Of a stretch of 64,000 nucleotides of DNA, positions 1 through 11,387 are shown one piece after another. The notes beneath the pieces were generated by a model. That model saw nothing but the letters and a program-made list of their open reading frames with translations, did not search any database and had not been told where the DNA came from. The stretch is from Stygiobacter sp. (GTDB lineage Bacteria > Pseudomonadota > Alphaproteobacteria > Rhodospirillales > Magnetospirillaceae): NCBI GenBank assembly GCA_006218045.1, contig VBWB01000001.1, positions 248,001 through 312,000 of the forward strand, in the 5' to 3' direction. Position 1 is the stretch's first letter, and each line of letters begins with the position of its first letter. The translations under genes and the position numbers were made by a program.

Positions 1-956
1 TTCAGCGCGTTGATCTCCACCGGGTCGCCCAGGGCGGTACCGGTGCCGTGCGCCTCGATATAGCCGATGCTGGCCGGGTCGATGCGGGCGCGGGTCAGAA
101 CGTCGCGCAACAGATCGGCCTGGGCGGCGGTGTTGGGGGCGGTCAGCGAATTGGCGCGGCCGCCATGGTTGACGGCGCTGGCGCGGATGACGGCCAGGAT
201 GGGGTCGCCGTCCTTCTCCGCCTCGGACAGGTATTTCAGGACAACGGCGCCGACGCCTTCACCGCGCGCATAGCCGTTGGCCTGGGCGGAAAAGGTCTTG
301 CAGCGGCCATCGGGCGACAGCATGCCGGCCTTGGCGAAATTGATATGGGCCTCGGGGGTGACGATGGTGTTGACGCCGCCCACCACCGCCATGTCGCAAT
401 CGCCGGCGCGCATGGCCTGCACCGCCCGATGCAGCGCCACCAACGAACTGGAGCAGGCGGTCTCCACCGGTTCGCTGGGGCCGTGCCAGTCGAGGAAATA
501 GCTGATGCGGTTGGGGCCGACCGAGGGCACGGCGCCGGTGGCCACATAGCCTTCCGCCCCGGTATCGTCGCCGATGATTTCGCGGTAGCCGCTGGACGAG
601 GTGCCGACGAACAGCCCGACCCGGCGTCCGGCCAGGGATCTGGGCGCGTGGCCGCCATCCTCGATGGCCTTCCACACATGCATCATCAACAGCCGTTGTT
701 GCGGGTCCATCAGCTTGGCTTCACGCGGGCTGATGCCGAAGAACAACGGGTCGAACTCGAAGACGCCGTCGATGAAGCCGCCCCAATGGATATTGGTCTT
801 GCCCTGCTCGATTTTGGGGGCGCCGTCAAAGGCCCGCCAGTCCCAGCGGTCGGCGGGGATGCGGCTGATGCAGTCGCGGCCCGCCAGCAGATTTTGCCAA
901 AAGGCGTCGCCGTCCAGCGCCTGGGGGAAACGGCAGGAAAAACCGACGATGGCGAT
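1..956 (-). other. PKS module 9: KS (partial)
   Basis: This is the N-terminal part of a ketosynthase, from about residue 2253 of the second PKS, with active-site Cys at 453-455 and the HGTGT His at 48-50. It follows the module 8 ACP. What processing domains follow cannot be seen. Confidence 0.9.
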
Positions 957-3900
957 GGCGTCGGTGTCGGTGTCGGTGGGCGTCGTCACCGTGTGGACGG
1001 GGATGCTGACTGTCGCCGGCTGCGCCTTGGGCCGGCTGGGCCGCACCACGCTGCCGGCGATGTGGCGGGCCAGCCGGTTCAAGGTGGCGAATTCAAAGAA
1101 ATCGGCGGGGGTCAGCGACAGGGTCAGTTCCGCGTTCACCTTGGCGGCGAAGCCGGTCATGGTGATGGAATCGAAGCCGAATTCCCCCAGTTCCGCATCG
1201 GCATCCAGCACTGATGGGTCAACTTCCAGCACCCGCGCGGCGATGTCCGAGAGCGCGATCAAGGCGGTGGCGACGGGGTCGTCGGAAACGGATTGGGGTT
1301 CCTGTTCCTGCTCGGGCTCCGGCATGGCCGCGGCAACCGGTATCGGCATCTCGCCGCGCTGGACCCAATGGCGGGTGGTGGCCAAGGGATAGCCGGGCAG
1401 CGCCACCCGTTGGCGGCCATGGCCGCCATGGAGCTGTCGCCAATCGACGGCGAAGCCCGTGACCCACACTTCCAGCAGGCCGTCGGCCCGGCCCCGCGTC
1501 GCCAGACCCGCGATGGCGCGGGCGACTTCCGCGTCGCTTTCCAGCACCGAGACGGCGCCACGGCTGGCCTTGACCCGGCCCCGGTGCAAGGCCGGGTCAT
1601 CGCTGCCGGTGAGGAAGGCATCCAGCCGCAACGCTGCCTCGGCGGGCGAGGCGGCGGCGAAGGCCAGGCGGTGCTCCATCACCTCGCGCACGGTCTGCAA
1701 AGTGAAGGCGATATCGGCCGGATCGAAGCGGTCCAGGCATTGGCGCAGATCACGCGCGCATTGCATCAGGGCGTCGGCGGAATGGGCCGACAGCACCAGG
1801 AGGGCCGGGCCGGCGGCGGCGGCGGGCGGGGCTTGCGTTTCCGCCGCCATTTCCTCGACCACCACATGGGCATTGGCGCCGCCGAAGCCGAAACTGCTGA
1901 TGCCGGCGCGCAAGGGCAGCGGGTTGCCGTCATGGTCGAGGGCGCGGGTCCAGGGTTGATTTTCCCGCACCACGCGGAAGGGGCCGTTCTCCAGTTTCAG
2001 ATAGGGGTTGAGGTGCGGGCAATGCAGGCTTGGCACCAAGGTGCGGTGACGCATCTGCAACAGCACCTTGATCAGGCCGGCGATGCCGGCGGCCAGTTCC
2101 AGATGGCCGATATTGGATTTGACCGAGCCCAGGCCGCAGGTCATTACCGGGGCCGGGCCGAACCGGCGTTCAGCGTCGCGGGCCAGATCGGCGAAGGCGG
2201 CGCGCAAGGCCTCCACCTCGATGGGGTCGCCCAATTTGGTGCCGGTGCCGTGGGCCTCGATATAGCCGAGGCTGCGCGGATCGAAGCCGGTTTGGGCATG
2301 GACCTTGCGCAGCAGATCGGCCTGGGCCTTGGGATTGGGCGCGGTCAGAGAGCCGGCGCGGCCACCATGGTTTTCGCCGCTGGCGCGGATCACCGCGATG
2401 ATGTTGTCGCCGTCGCGCCGGGCGGCGCTCAGGCGCTTCAGCAGCACCAGACCGACACCCTCGCCGCGCACATAGCCATCGGCGGCATCCGAGAAGGTCT
2501 TGCAATGGCCATCCTCGGCCAGCATGCCGGCCTTGGCGAAACCGATGAACGAATCGGGCAGCAGCAAGGTGTTGATGCCGCCGGCGATGGCCGCCTCGCA
2601 CGCCCCGGCGCGGATGGCTTCGACGGCGCGATGGACGGCGACCAGGGCGCTGGAGCAGGCGGTCTCCACCGCCACCGACGGGCCGTGCAGGTTGAAATGA
2701 TAGCTGATGCGGTTGGGGCCCAATGACGGCGCCAACCCGGTCATGGCATAGCCTTCGATACCGGTGCCGGCCTGGGCCAGCAGTCGGCCATAGCCGGTAT
2801 CGGCGATGCCGATGAACACGCCGGTATCCGACCCCGACAGCCGGCGCGGGGCGTAGCCGGCATCCTCGAACAGCCGCCACGCCTGGGTCAGCAACAGGCG
2901 TTGCTGCGGGTCGATCACCCGTGCTTCCGGCGCCGACAGGCCGAAGAAGCCGGCGTCGAAAGCGTCGATACCGGTGATGAAGCCACCGCGCCCGATGGTG
3001 CCGGCGGCGCGCCAGTCCCAGCGCTCGGGCGGAACTTCGCCGATGCAGTCGCGGCCCTGTTGCAGGTTGGCCCAAAAGGCATCCACATCGGGGGATTGGG
3101 GGAAGAGGCCGGTCATGCCGATGATGGCCACCGGGTCATCGGTCAAGGGTTGCGGCTTGACCATCGGGGCGGCGGTGATCATCGGCGGCGGCGCGGGCAT
3201 TTCCGCTACCGGCTGCGTCACCACACCCAATTGTGCCGCCAGGGTGCTGCCATGGGTTTTGGCCAGATGGCCGGCCAGGGCGGCCAAAGTGGGATGCTCG
3301 AAGAAGACCACGGGGGTCAGTTCCAGCTCGAAGCGATCGTTGAGCGCATTGGTGAACTGGGTGAAACCGATGGAATCGAAGCCGTATTCGGTCAGATCCT
3401 CGTCGTCGGCGAGATCGCTGGAAGATACCTTCAACTGGGCGGCGGCGGCGGCGATCAGGGCCGGCAGCAGCTTGTCTTCCAGCCCGACCAGCGACAGCGT
3501 GGGTTTGGCCAGCGGTGTTTCGCCCGCCAGCCGGCGGCGCAGTTTGTCGCCATCGCCGGCGGCCACCAGCAGGCGCGGCCAATCGCTGGCCAGGGCGGTG
3601 GCCAGGGCGGTCAAGCCATCGGGGCTGGCCAGCGGCACCAGACCGGTGGTCCGGGTCATCAGGGTGCGGCTGGCTTCGTCCATATTCATGCCGCCATCGG
3701 CCCACAGCGGCCAGGCGATGGCCATGGTCCGCCCTTGCGCCAGACCAGCACGGCGGCGCACTTCGCGGGCGGCGGCGAAGCCGTCCATGAAGCCGTTGGC
3801 CGCGGCATAATCGGCCTGCCCGGCACTGCCCAAAACCGCCGAGATGGAGGAAAACAGCACGAAGAACTCAAGCGCCCCGTCACCGATGGCGCGATCCAGA

Positions 3901-6900
3901 TTAAGGGTGCCGGCCACCTTGGGCGCCAGCACCCGGGCCAATTGCTCGGGCGTCTTGGCCGTCAGGGGGGCGTCGGCCAGGATGCCGGCGGCGTGGATCA
4001 CCCCGTCCAGGCGACCATGACGCCAGCGGATGCCGTCCACCAAGGCCGTAACCGCATCGCCATCGGCGAGGTCGGTGGCGACGAATTCCACCCCTGACCC
4101 CTGCGCGGTCAGCCAGTCGCCGGCCTCGGCGCTTCGGCTGCGTCCGGCCAGAATGATGACGGCTGTCGGCGCGGCGGCGCGGATGGCACGGGTCAGGAGG
4201 CGGCCCAAGCCGCCCAGCCCGCCGGTGATCAGGATGATCTGGCCGTCGCGCCAGGGCGGCGGCGCGGCTTGGGCGGTGGTGGGCTCCCAGGTTTCCTGCC
4301 ACCAGATGCCGTCCTCCAGCCGCAGCTTGGTTCCCATGGGCGGCGGCTGCAACGGTGTTTCGCTGCCCGCCGGCACGATCAGCACCTGACCACCCAGGCC
4401 GCCCGGTTCGTGGGCAAGGCTGCCGAGCAGACCGGCCAGACCGGCCAAGGGCTCGGCCTCGGGGCCGTCGGTCACGACCAGTTGGATGAAGGCGGGCTCG
4501 GCCTGGGCCTGACGCAGCAGGGCGGTGGCCAGGGCGGTGAAGCGCTGGTCCAGCGGCAAGGCCGGATCAATGATTTGGTCGGCATGCAGCACCACCGAGC
4601 GGGGCGCGGCGGTGCCGGCGACCGCCTGTCGCCAGCGCGGGGCGAACAGATGCACGGGGCTGGGTTGGGCGACGGTGGCGGGCAGACGGGTGGCGAAGCC
4701 GCGCAGGCGCACCCGCACCCCGCCGGCTTCATCGGTCAGGTCAAGGTCGAGCGTCCGCACGCGCGGCGCCGTCTCGGCCTGCGCCGCCGGGCGGATCAGC
4801 ACCCACATGACCGGGGTGCACGGCCCCAGGATATCGACCCGATCGATGGCGAAGGGCAGGGCGGCGGTACTGGCGGTTTCATCCTCGGCCAAAGCCATGC
4901 CCAAAGCCGCCTGGAAGGCGCCATCCAACAGGCTGGGATGCAGGCCGAAGGCGTCAAGGGCACCGCCGGCGGCGGGCAAGGTCAACCGCGCCAGCACCCG
5001 GGGGCCGGGACCGGTGGACAAATGACTGATGGCACGATGGCCGGGGCCGTAATCGAGGCCCAGGCGGTCGAAGGCGGCATAGATTTCCGTGGCGCTGAAT
5101 TTCCGTCCGGGAAGGTCGGTCAAATCCACCGGCGGTGCCGGTTCCGCCGTGTTGTCGCCCAGGCGAATCTGGGCGTGCAGGATGCGTCCGCCCATGGGCA
5201 GGCTGGCGATTTCCAGCCGCATTGCGGTGCGGTCCAAGGTGATTTCCACCTCGGTCGGGGCGGCGACCATCAAAGGCTGTACCCACACCACGTTGCGTAA
5301 CGCGGTGGAGGGCAGACCGGCTTGGGTGGCGGTCAGACGGGCCAGTTCCAGATAAGCGACGCCGGGCAATACCGGAATGCCGTTCAGGCGATGATCGGCC
5401 AGGAAGACTTCCGTACCCTTGAGCGTCAGCCGCCAGCTATCGCTGCCGCTGGGGTGTAGATCGAAGCCGGTCTGCGGCTGGGGTAGCCAATGGCGTTTGC
5501 GCTCGAATGGGGTCGGCGGCAGGCTCAGGCGGCGGCGGCTTCCGTCGTTGGCCCAGTCCATATGGTCGCCGGCCACCCAACGGGCGGCGATGCCGGCCGG
5601 ATCGCCGTCACCGATCACGCTTGCGCCGCGTTTGCGCGGGGCCGTGCCGTGGGCGATGCTGGATGCGTCGCCGGCCAAAAAGCGATCCATCTGCCGGGCC
5701 AGATCGTCGGCATCGGCGACGACGAAGGCGATTCGGCAACGCAAGGCATCGCGGCCCACCTGCAAGGTCTGGGCGAGATCGTCCACATCGACGGTCCCCA
5801 CCAGCGGGCGCAAGGCGGCGATGGCGCGGCACAGGCTGGCTTCCGTCGCCGCCGACACCGGCACCACCAGCGGGCGCGGGCCGGGTGGGGTGGCCGGTGC
5901 CGGGGCCTTTTGATATTCCTCGATCACCACATGCACATTGGTGCCGCCGGCGCCGAACGACGACAGACCGGCGCGGCGCGGCGCCTCGATGCCGTCGATG
6001 ACCGGTCGCGTCCACGGTTGGGCCTGTTGCAACAGCCGGAACGGCGTGCCGGTCAGGTCGATCTGCGGGTTAACCTCGGCGCAATGCAGGGATTGGTACT
6101 GGATGCCGCTTCGCAGGGCCAGGACCAGCTTGATCAGCCCGGCGATGCCGGCTGTGGTCTCGGTGTGGCCGATATTGGATTTGATCGAGCCCAGGCCGCA
6201 ATGGGGCGTGGTCGCGGGCGGCAATCCGCGTTCACGGTAAAGCTCGGCGAAGGCGGTCTTCAGCCCCTCGATCTCGATGGGATCGCCCAGGGCGGTGCCG
6301 GTGCCGTGGCATTCGACCATGGTGACGCTGCGCGGGTCGATGCCGGCTTGGCGATGGGCCTCGACGATCAGCCGGGCCTGGGCCTTGGGATTGGGTGCGG
6401 TTAGCGAGGTGGCGGCGCCGCCATGATGTTCGACGCTGGAACGGATGACGGCCAGGATGGGATCGCCGTCGCGCTCGGCCAGATCCAGCCGCTTCAGCAG
6501 CACGGCACCGACACCATCGGCGCGGGCATAGCCGTCGGCATGGCGGGAGAAAGTCCGGCAGCGCCCGGATGTCGACAGCATGCCCACCTGGGCGAACAGG
6601 ATATGCTGGTCGGGCGACAACATCAGGTTGGAGCCGCCGGCGATGGCCATGGCGCAGCCTTCGTGGCGGATGCTCATGACGGCGCGGTGCAGCGCCACCG
6701 CCGAACTGGAGCAGGCGGTATCCACCACCTGACTGGGACCGTGGATGTCGAGCAGGAAGGACAACCGGTTGGGGCAGAAGGCATGGCCCAGCCCGGTCAT
6801 CTTCTGCGCGTCGGTCACCCCGGCGCTGTTGGCCAGATTGGTGTAATCCAGCAGATTGATGCCGAGGAACAGGCCGACTTGCTGCCCGCTCAGACTGCCC

Positions 6901-7712
6901 GGCGCGTGACCCGCGCGTTCGATCAGCGACCACACGCATTCCATGAACAGGCGATGCTGCGGGTCGATCAACTCGGCCTCACGCGGGGCGATGTTGAAGA
7001 AGGCCGCGTCGAACAGATCGACACCATCGACGAAGCCGCCATATTTGACGTCGCAAAACCGCCCCTGGCGCGGGTCGCCCCAGATGGCACGCCAGTCCCA
7101 GCGCTCGGGCGGGACTTCGCTGATGCAATCGTCGCCGTTGCGCAAATGCGCTTCCAGCGCTTGCAGGTCGGGGCTTTGCGGAAAGCGCCCGTCCATGGCG
7201 ATGATGGCGATGGGGGCGGCGCTGTGATTAGTGGCGGCAGGGGCGGGGCGGCGCAAAGCGCGATGGCGGTCGAGCCAGCCGGACACATCGTCTTTTGGTG
7301 CGCTTGGAGGGGGCGTGACCGGCTTTGGCGCGGTTTTGGCGTAATGGGCATCGATGGCCTTGCCGTAACGCTGGCGCAGGATATGGGCCAAATCGTTGAG
7401 GTGGCGGGCCTCGAAAAAGGTGGTGGGCGCCACCGAAATGGCGAAAGCGCGCGAGATGTTGACCATGATCTCGGTGATGGCGATGGAATCGACGCCGAAA
7501 TTGGCCAAATTCTCGGTCGGGTCCAAGTGCTCGGGGGCCATGCGCAAGGCAGTGGCGGCGATGGCCAGGACATCGGCCTCCAACCGGTCGCCAGCCGCCC
7601 CCGTCGCCGCCTGGGGGACCGGGGCGGTGCTGATGCCGCTGGCGGCCATCAGTTCCTGTTCCAGCAGGTCGTGCATGGCTTGGGCGAGATCGGGGGCGGT
7701 CTTGTCGGTCAT
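1..7712 (-). CDS. trans-AT polyketide synthase, second PKS protein (3' end cut by window edge)
   Basis: This frame stays open from an ATG at 7712 to the left edge (2570 codons), so only the N-terminal part is seen. Domain order is ACP, KS-DH-KR-ACP, KS-ACP, KS. Phosphopantetheine serines lie near residues 76, 1447 and 2182. KS cysteines lie at about 334, 1686 and 2420, each with the HGTGT His and, for the two complete KS, the NIGH His. The DH has an intact HxxxGxxxxP motif (His about 774) and the KR has its catalytic Tyr (about 1302). There is no acyltransferase domain, so malonyl units must come in trans, presumably from the AT-ER protein at 28155-30419. The start lies 14 bases after the monooxygenase stop, behind an AGGGAC Shine-Dalgarno. 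The N-terminal ACP completes the module that the upstream PKS leaves unfinished. KS domains two and three read ETACSS instead of DTACSS. The product class is inferred and the terminating domain is outside the window. Confidence 0.95.
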   Translation of the reverse strand, partial: MTDKTAPDLAQAMHDLLEQELMAASGISTAPVPQAATGAAGDRLEADVLAIAATALRMAPEHLDPTENLANFGVDSIAITEIMVNISRAFAISVAPTTFFEARHLNDLAHILRQRYGKAIDAHYAKTAPKPVTPPPSAPKDDVSGWLDRHRALRRPAPAATNHSAAPIAIIAMDGRFPQSPDLQALEAHLRNGDDCISEVPPERWDWRAIWGDPRQGRFCDVKYGGFVDGVDLFDAAFFNIAPREAELIDPQHRLFMECVWSLIERAGHAPGSLSGQQVGLFLGINLLDYTNLANSAGVTDAQKMTGLGHAFCPNRLSFLLDIHGPSQVVDTACSSSAVALHRAVMSIRHEGCAMAIAGGSNLMLSPDQHILFAQVGMLSTSGRCRTFSRHADGYARADGVGAVLLKRLDLAERDGDPILAVIRSSVEHHGGAATSLTAPNPKAQARLIVEAHRQAGIDPRSVTMVECHGTGTALGDPIEIEGLKTAFAELYRERGLPPATTPHCGLGSIKSNIGHTETTAGIAGLIKLVLALRSGIQYQSLHCAEVNPQIDLTGTPFRLLQQAQPWTRPVIDGIEAPRRAGLSSFGAGGTNVHVVIEEYQKAPAPATPPGPRPLVVPVSAATEASLCRAIAALRPLVGTVDVDDLAQTLQVGRDALRCRIAFVVADADDLARQMDRFLAGDASSIAHGTAPRKRGASVIGDGDPAGIAARWVAGDHMDWANDGSRRRLSLPPTPFERKRHWLPQPQTGFDLHPSGSDSWRLTLKGTEVFLADHRLNGIPVLPGVAYLELARLTATQAGLPSTALRNVVWVQPLMVAAPTEVEITLDRTAMRLEIASLPMGGRILHAQIRLGDNTAEPAPPVDLTDLPGRKFSATEIYAAFDRLGLDYGPGHRAISHLSTGPGPRVLARLTLPAAGGALDAFGLHPSLLDGAFQAALGMALAEDETASTAALPFAIDRVDILGPCTPVMWVLIRPAAQAETAPRVRTLDLDLTDEAGGVRVRLRGFATRLPATVAQPSPVHLFAPRWRQAVAGTAAPRSVVLHADQIIDPALPLDQRFTALATALLRQAQAEPAFIQLVVTDGPEAEPLAGLAGLLGSLAHEPGGLGGQVLIVPAGSETPLQPPPMGTKLRLEDGIWWQETWEPTTAQAAPPPWRDGQIILITGGLGGLGRLLTRAIRAAAPTAVIILAGRSRSAEAGDWLTAQGSGVEFVATDLADGDAVTALVDGIRWRHGRLDGVIHAAGILADAPLTAKTPEQLARVLAPKVAGTLNLDRAIGDGALEFFVLFSSISAVLGSAGQADYAAANGFMDGFAAAREVRRRAGLAQGRTMAIAWPLWADGGMNMDEASRTLMTRTTGLVPLASPDGLTALATALASDWPRLLVAAGDGDKLRRRLAGETPLAKPTLSLVGLEDKLLPALIAAAAAQLKVSSSDLADDEDLTEYGFDSIGFTQFTNALNDRFELELTPVVFFEHPTLAALAGHLAKTHGSTLAAQLGVVTQPVAEMPAPPPMITAAPMVKPQPLTDDPVAIIGMTGLFPQSPDVDAFWANLQQGRDCIGEVPPERWDWRAAGTIGRGGFITGIDAFDAGFFGLSAPEARVIDPQQRLLLTQAWRLFEDAGYAPRRLSGSDTGVFIGIADTGYGRLLAQAGTGIEGYAMTGLAPSLGPNRISYHFNLHGPSVAVETACSSALVAVHRAVEAIRAGACEAAIAGGINTLLLPDSFIGFAKAGMLAEDGHCKTFSDAADGYVRGEGVGLVLLKRLSAARRDGDNIIAVIRASGENHGGRAGSLTAPNPKAQADLLRKVHAQTGFDPRSLGYIEAHGTGTKLGDPIEVEALRAAFADLARDAERRFGPAPVMTCGLGSVKSNIGHLELAAGIAGLIKVLLQMRHRTLVPSLHCPHLNPYLKLENGPFRVVRENQPWTRALDHDGNPLPLRAGISSFGFGGANAHVVVEEMAAETQAPPAAAAGPALLVLSAHSADALMQCARDLRQCLDRFDPADIAFTLQTVREVMEHRLAFAAASPAEAALRLDAFLTGSDDPALHRGRVKASRGAVSVLESDAEVARAIAGLATRGRADGLLEVWVTGFAVDWRQLHGGHGRQRVALPGYPLATTRHWVQRGEMPIPVAAAMPEPEQEQEPQSVSDDPVATALIALSDIAARVLEVDPSVLDADAELGEFGFDSITMTGFAAKVNAELTLSLTPADFFEFATLNRLARHIAGSVVRPSRPKAQPATVSIPVHTVTTPTDTDTDAIAIVGFSCRFPQALDGDAFWQNLLAGRDCISRIPADRWDWRAFDGAPKIEQGKTNIHWGGFIDGVFEFDPLFFGISPREAKLMDPQQRLLMMHVWKAIEDGGHAPRSLAGRRVGLFVGTSSSGYREIIGDDTGAEGYVATGAVPSVGPNRISYFLDWHGPSEPVETACSSSLVALHRAVQAMRAGDCDMAVVGGVNTIVTPEAHINFAKAGMLSPDGRCKTFSAQANGYARGEGVGAVVLKYLSEAEKDGDPILAVIRASAVNHGGRANSLTAPNTAAQADLLRDVLTRARIDPASIGYIEAHGTGTALGDPVEINAL
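957..3131 (-). other. PKS module 8: KS-ACP without reductive domains
   Basis: A complete KS (Cys codon 2655-2657, HGTGT His 2250-2252, NIGH His present) is joined by a linker to an ACP whose serine codon is 1167-1169. No KR, DH or MT lies between them. The module would therefore leave a beta-keto group, pass the chain on, or use trans enzymes. All KS catalytic residues are present, so there is no sequence reason to call it non-elongating. Confidence 0.85.
3132..7211 (-). other. PKS module 7: KS-DH-KR-ACP
   Basis: The KS has Cys codon 6711-6713 and HGTGT His 6306-6308. The DH shows HxxxGxxxxP with the His codon at 5391-5393 and the second-half DGAFQ motif. The KR has TGGLGGLG and Tyr codon 3807-3809. 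The ACP serine codon is 3372-3374. The expected outcome is an alpha,beta-unsaturated thioester. Confidence 0.88.
7212..7712 (-). other. N-terminal ACP completing split module 6
   Basis: The second PKS begins with an ACP (FGVDSI motif, serine codon 7485-7487) before its first KS. The upstream PKS ends with KS and a DH remnant but no ACP, so the two halves form one module split over two proteins with the monooxygenase gene between them. Confidence 0.85.
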
Positions 7713-7726
7713 CGGGCGGTGTCCCT

Positions 7727-9028
7727 TCAGCCCCCGGCCAGCATGTCGCGGTAATGGCGCATGTGGGCCAACAATTTCCACAAATCCGCCTCCCACAGGT
7801 GGCGGTAGGATTTGACGAAATATTCCTGCCCCAGATCGGGCTGGTCGGCCCGCTTGGCCGCCAGGAATCTTTGCAGCCCCGGTGTGCGTCCGGCCAGGGC
7901 ACGGGCATAGTTGAGCACGAACAGGCCTTGGGTCTTCAACCCGTCGCCCAGGCCGGCGGCGGAATTGATGAAGCCCATGAACAAAAGGTCGTCATGGTTC
8001 CTGGGTGTCGAATGCAGGAACAGGTCGGGGATACCCGATTTCCACTCCAGCAGATCGCGGTCGAGGAAGGGGAAGTCGCGGCGATAGCCGGTGGCGTACA
8101 AGATCAGGTCGATCTCGGCCTGGCTTCCGTCCTTGAAGGTGACGGTTTTACCGTTGAAGCCTTCCAGGTCGGGCTTGGGCGTGATGTCGCCATGGCCGAT
8201 GTGATAAAGCAGCAGCGAGTTCATCACCGGATGCGCCCCGTCCAAAGGATAATCGGGCTGGGGCAGGCCATAATCGGTGCCGTCGCAGCCGGCCAGTTTG
8301 AACACCTGCTGGATATAGGCCATGGTTTCCTGGCGGGTCTTGAACTTGGCCCCCAGTTCCATCATCCATTGCGGCGTCGGTTTGCCGGCGATGAATTTCG
8401 GCTGGTAGTAATAGCCGCGCCGGGTGCTGTGGAACACATGCGCCGCCCCGTGCACGGCATCGGCGGCGAAGTCGCAGCCGGAATTGCCGCCGCCGACCAC
8501 CAGCACCCGCTTGCCGCGCACCTGATCCAGGCTTTTGTAATCGCGGGCGTGCAGCACCTCGCCGGTGAAGCTGCCGGCGGGCATGGGGTCGGGGAACAGC
8601 GGCTCGCGGTGCAGGCCGGTGCACACCACCACCAGATCGTAATGCTGATCATGACCGGCGCCGCTTTGCAGCCGCCAGCCCTGATCCTGCCGGGTCAGCC
8701 GGGTGATGGGGGCGTTGAAGCGGGCATGCTGGCGCAGGCCGAAATGGTCGGCGTAGGCGCGGATATAGGCCAGCATCTGCTTGTGGTTGGGATAGACCGG
8801 ATAATCGTCCGGCATGGGGAAGTCGGGCACCTGGGTGTTGAACTTGGGCGAGATCAGGTGCAGCGAATCATAGGTGCGCCCGCACTCTGCCCCACTGTTC
8901 CAGACACCGCCGAAATCGGCCTCGGCCTCGTAGAGGTCGAAAGCGATGCCGCCGTCGATCAATTCGCGGCCGACGCCGATGCCGGTCGGACCGCCGCCGA
9001 TGATCGCCACCTTCAAGTTCGTGCTCAT
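7727..9028 (-). CDS. Class B flavin-dependent monooxygenase (FMO / Baeyer-Villiger-like)
   Basis: This 433-residue protein is an NADPH- and FAD-dependent oxygenase. An N-terminal GGGPTG dinucleotide motif binds FAD. The FMO fingerprint FxGxxxHxxxY is visible as FTGEVLHARDY with His about 160. A second GGGNSG motif near residue 178 would bind NADPH. The family includes S- and N-oxygenating enzymes and Baeyer-Villiger enzymes that insert oxygen into ketone intermediates. The start was chosen where ATG overlaps the TGA of the giant PKS (ATGA at 9025-9028), which implies translational coupling. It sits exactly between the two halves of a split PKS module. That placement suggests, but does not prove, that it acts on the carrier-bound chain at this point, as proposed for oxygen-insertion modules of other trans-AT systems. 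Confidence 0.92.
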   Translation of the reverse strand: MSTNLKVAIIGGGPTGIGVGRELIDGGIAFDLYEAEADFGGVWNSGAECGRTYDSLHLISPKFNTQVPDFPMPDDYPVYPNHKQMLAYIRAYADHFGLRQHARFNAPITRLTRQDQGWRLQSGAGHDQHYDLVVVCTGLHREPLFPDPMPAGSFTGEVLHARDYKSLDQVRGKRVLVVGGGNSGCDFAADAVHGAAHVFHSTRRGYYYQPKFIAGKPTPQWMMELGAKFKTRQETMAYIQQVFKLAGCDGTDYGLPQPDYPLDGAHPVMNSLLLYHIGHGDITPKPDLEGFNGKTVTFKDGSQAEIDLILYATGYRRDFPFLDRDLLEWKSGIPDLFLHSTPRNHDDLLFMGFINSAAGLGDGLKTQGLFVLNYARALAGRTPGLQRFLAAKRADQPDLGQEYFVKSYRHLWEADLWKLLAHMRHYRDMLAGG

Positions 9029-11387
9029 GATGCGGTGTTCTCCCCCAGAAGGATGTCGGCCAAGTGATTGTCGGGCGCCGTCCTCAGGCCGTCGAGGCAC
9101 AGGCGCGTTGTCCCTTGCCGGTCCAGCAAGGCGATGGAAGGATGGGCCGCGCCGGGGCGCGGCCACACCCGGATCAGGAAGTGGGCCGGCAGCGGCCCGT
9201 AAAGACTGATGGCTTCCGCCGCCTGCGGGTGTTGGCTGTCGTCGCCCAGGCGGAAGGCGGCCAAGCGCCAGCCTAAATCCAGCATGACCGGATCGAAGCC
9301 GGTGGGCTGGGCGGCCAAAGTCCCTTGCGCCCAGACCTCGTCGCCGCGACGCCACACCGTGTCGATCATGGCGCAAGCGGGGGCGAAACGGCGGAAGTCA
9401 GCGGTGACGTCATCGCCGGTCGGCGGGGCCATGGGCTCGGGCGGTGGCGGCAGGCCATCGGCCACTTCGCCCACCGCGCATGGCGCCCATTCCGCCCCAT
9501 CGGCGACGACGCGGAACAGCCTTCCCATATCATCGCGGTCGATCACCGTTGCCAGCCGGGTGCCAGGGGCGGCGGGACGGCCCCACACCACATGGCGCAA
9601 GGCCCGGATGGGTGCACCGTTATCGCCTTCCGCCGCCCTACGGGCCAGTTCGGGCAGGGTCAGCGCCGTCAGCGGCTGATAGGGTTGTTCCGATGCTTTG
9701 GTCTCGACCCAATGGCGGTCGCGGGCGAACACCGTGCCGGGCAGGTGCAGGCGCCGGCCCACAGGGGGCCACTGGACCCGCGCCCCCTCGGCCCAGGCCT
9801 TGGCCAGCAGATCGGGGGGCAAGGCGGAGGCCAAGGGGGTGTTGTCCTGCGTTTCCGCCTTGGCGTGATGGATGAAATCCAGCGACTGCCCCGAGGCCAG
9901 GGCGTCGAGCGCACGCAACACGGTGGCGCGGTCGGCGGCGACGAAAGCGGCGCGCAGACCCAGGGCTTTGCGGCCCACCTGCAAGGTATGGGCGACATCG
10001 CCCAAATCCAGGCCGGGATGGGCGGTGATGAAGCGATGAAGCGCCGCCGCATGGGCGGACAATTGCTCCGGGTTGCGCGCCGACAGGGTGAACACCCATG
10101 GCCCCGGCACGCCGCCGGGGGCGGGGATGGGGGCGGATTCCACCACCACATGGGCATTGGTGCCGGAAAAGCCGAAGGCGCTGACACCAGCCCGGCGCGG
10201 GCCGTCGCCCGCTGGCCACGGCCGCAGCGCCGTGTTCACCATGAACGGGGTGTTGCTCAGGTTGATATGCTCGTTCAGGTGCTGGAAATGGATGGTGGGT
10301 GGAATTTGGCCATGTTCCACCGCCAGCATGGCCTTGATCGCCCCGGCCACCCCCGCCGCCGCCAGCAGATGGCCCACATTGCTTTTGACCGAGCCCAGCG
10401 CGCAAGTACCGGGGCGGTCGGCCAGCCCGGAGAAAGCGTCGGTCAGTCCCTCGATCTCGATGGGGTCGCCCAACGGCGTGCCGGTGCCGTGGCATTCCAT
10501 CAGGCCGATGCTGGCAGGCGCGATGGCGAAGCGTTGCTGCACCTCGCGCATCAGCCGGGTCTGGGCCTGCGGATTGGGAGCGGTGATGCCGTTGGTGCGG
10601 CCATCCTGGTTGATGCCCCAGCCGCAGATCACCGCGTGGATGGGGTCGCGGTCGCGTAAGGAATCCTCCAGCCGCTTCAGCAGCAGCACGCCGGCACCTT
10701 CGCCCGGCACGAAGCCGTTGGCGCGGCAATCGAAGGTGAAGCAGCGGCCATCCGCCGACAGCATGTTGACCTTGGAGGTGTCGATGAACATCTCGGGCCC
10801 GATCAGCACCGAGACGCCGCCGGCCAGGGCCATGTCGCAATCGCCCACCAGCAGCGAGTTACAGGCCTCGGCGATGGCCACCAGCGAACTGGAGCAGGCG
10901 GTGTCCAGCGAGAGGCACGGTCCACGCAAATCCAGCAGATGGGCGATGCGCGCCGCCAGGATCGAGCCGGAACATCCCAGCAGACTATAGGCGTTGTGTT
11001 CGTCGATCAGATCGCCATAACCGCTGGGGCCGGCACCGACGAAGATGCCGCAGCGGCTGCCGCCCTGGGCCGAGGGATCAAGCCCGGCATCCTCGAACGT
11101 CTGCCAGGCATGTTGCAGGAACAGACGCTGTTGCGGGTCCATCAACTGGGCCTCGCGCGGGGTGATGTTGAAGAAGGCCGCGTCGAAACGGTCGATATCG
11201 TCGATGGCCCCCATCCACTTGCACGACGAGGTGCCCGGATGCAGCGGATCGGGATGATAGAAACGGGCGATGTCCCAGCGGTCGGGCGGTACCTCGTCGA
11301 TGCAGTCGCGCCCGTTTCGGATATTGTCCCAGAAGGCGTCCAGATCAGGAGCCTTGGGGAAACGGCCCGAGGCGCCGATGATGGCGA
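9025..11387 (-). other. PKS module 6, first half: KS plus truncated DH-like remnant
   Basis: The KS is complete (Cys codon 10894-10896, ECHGTGT His 10489-10491). The last roughly 220 residues resemble the middle and end of a DH double hot-dog, but the N-terminal strand with HxxxGxxxxP is missing. The equivalent of the second motif reads DPVMLDLGW. The domain therefore looks inactive as a dehydratase and may be structural. No ACP follows; it is at the start of the next PKS. Confidence 0.75.

Noticed and set aside
48-7754. Long plus-strand open frames opposite the PKS (for example 48-1214, 1293-2726, 6423-7754)
   Set aside because: They run antisense to clear KS, DH, KR and ACP motifs and have Gly/Ala/Gln/His-rich composition without domains, as expected for mirror frames of GC-rich codons.
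9025-11000. KS6 C-terminal region as an active dehydratase
   Set aside because: The strand carrying HxxxGxxxxP is absent and the second motif is altered, so activity is not supported.
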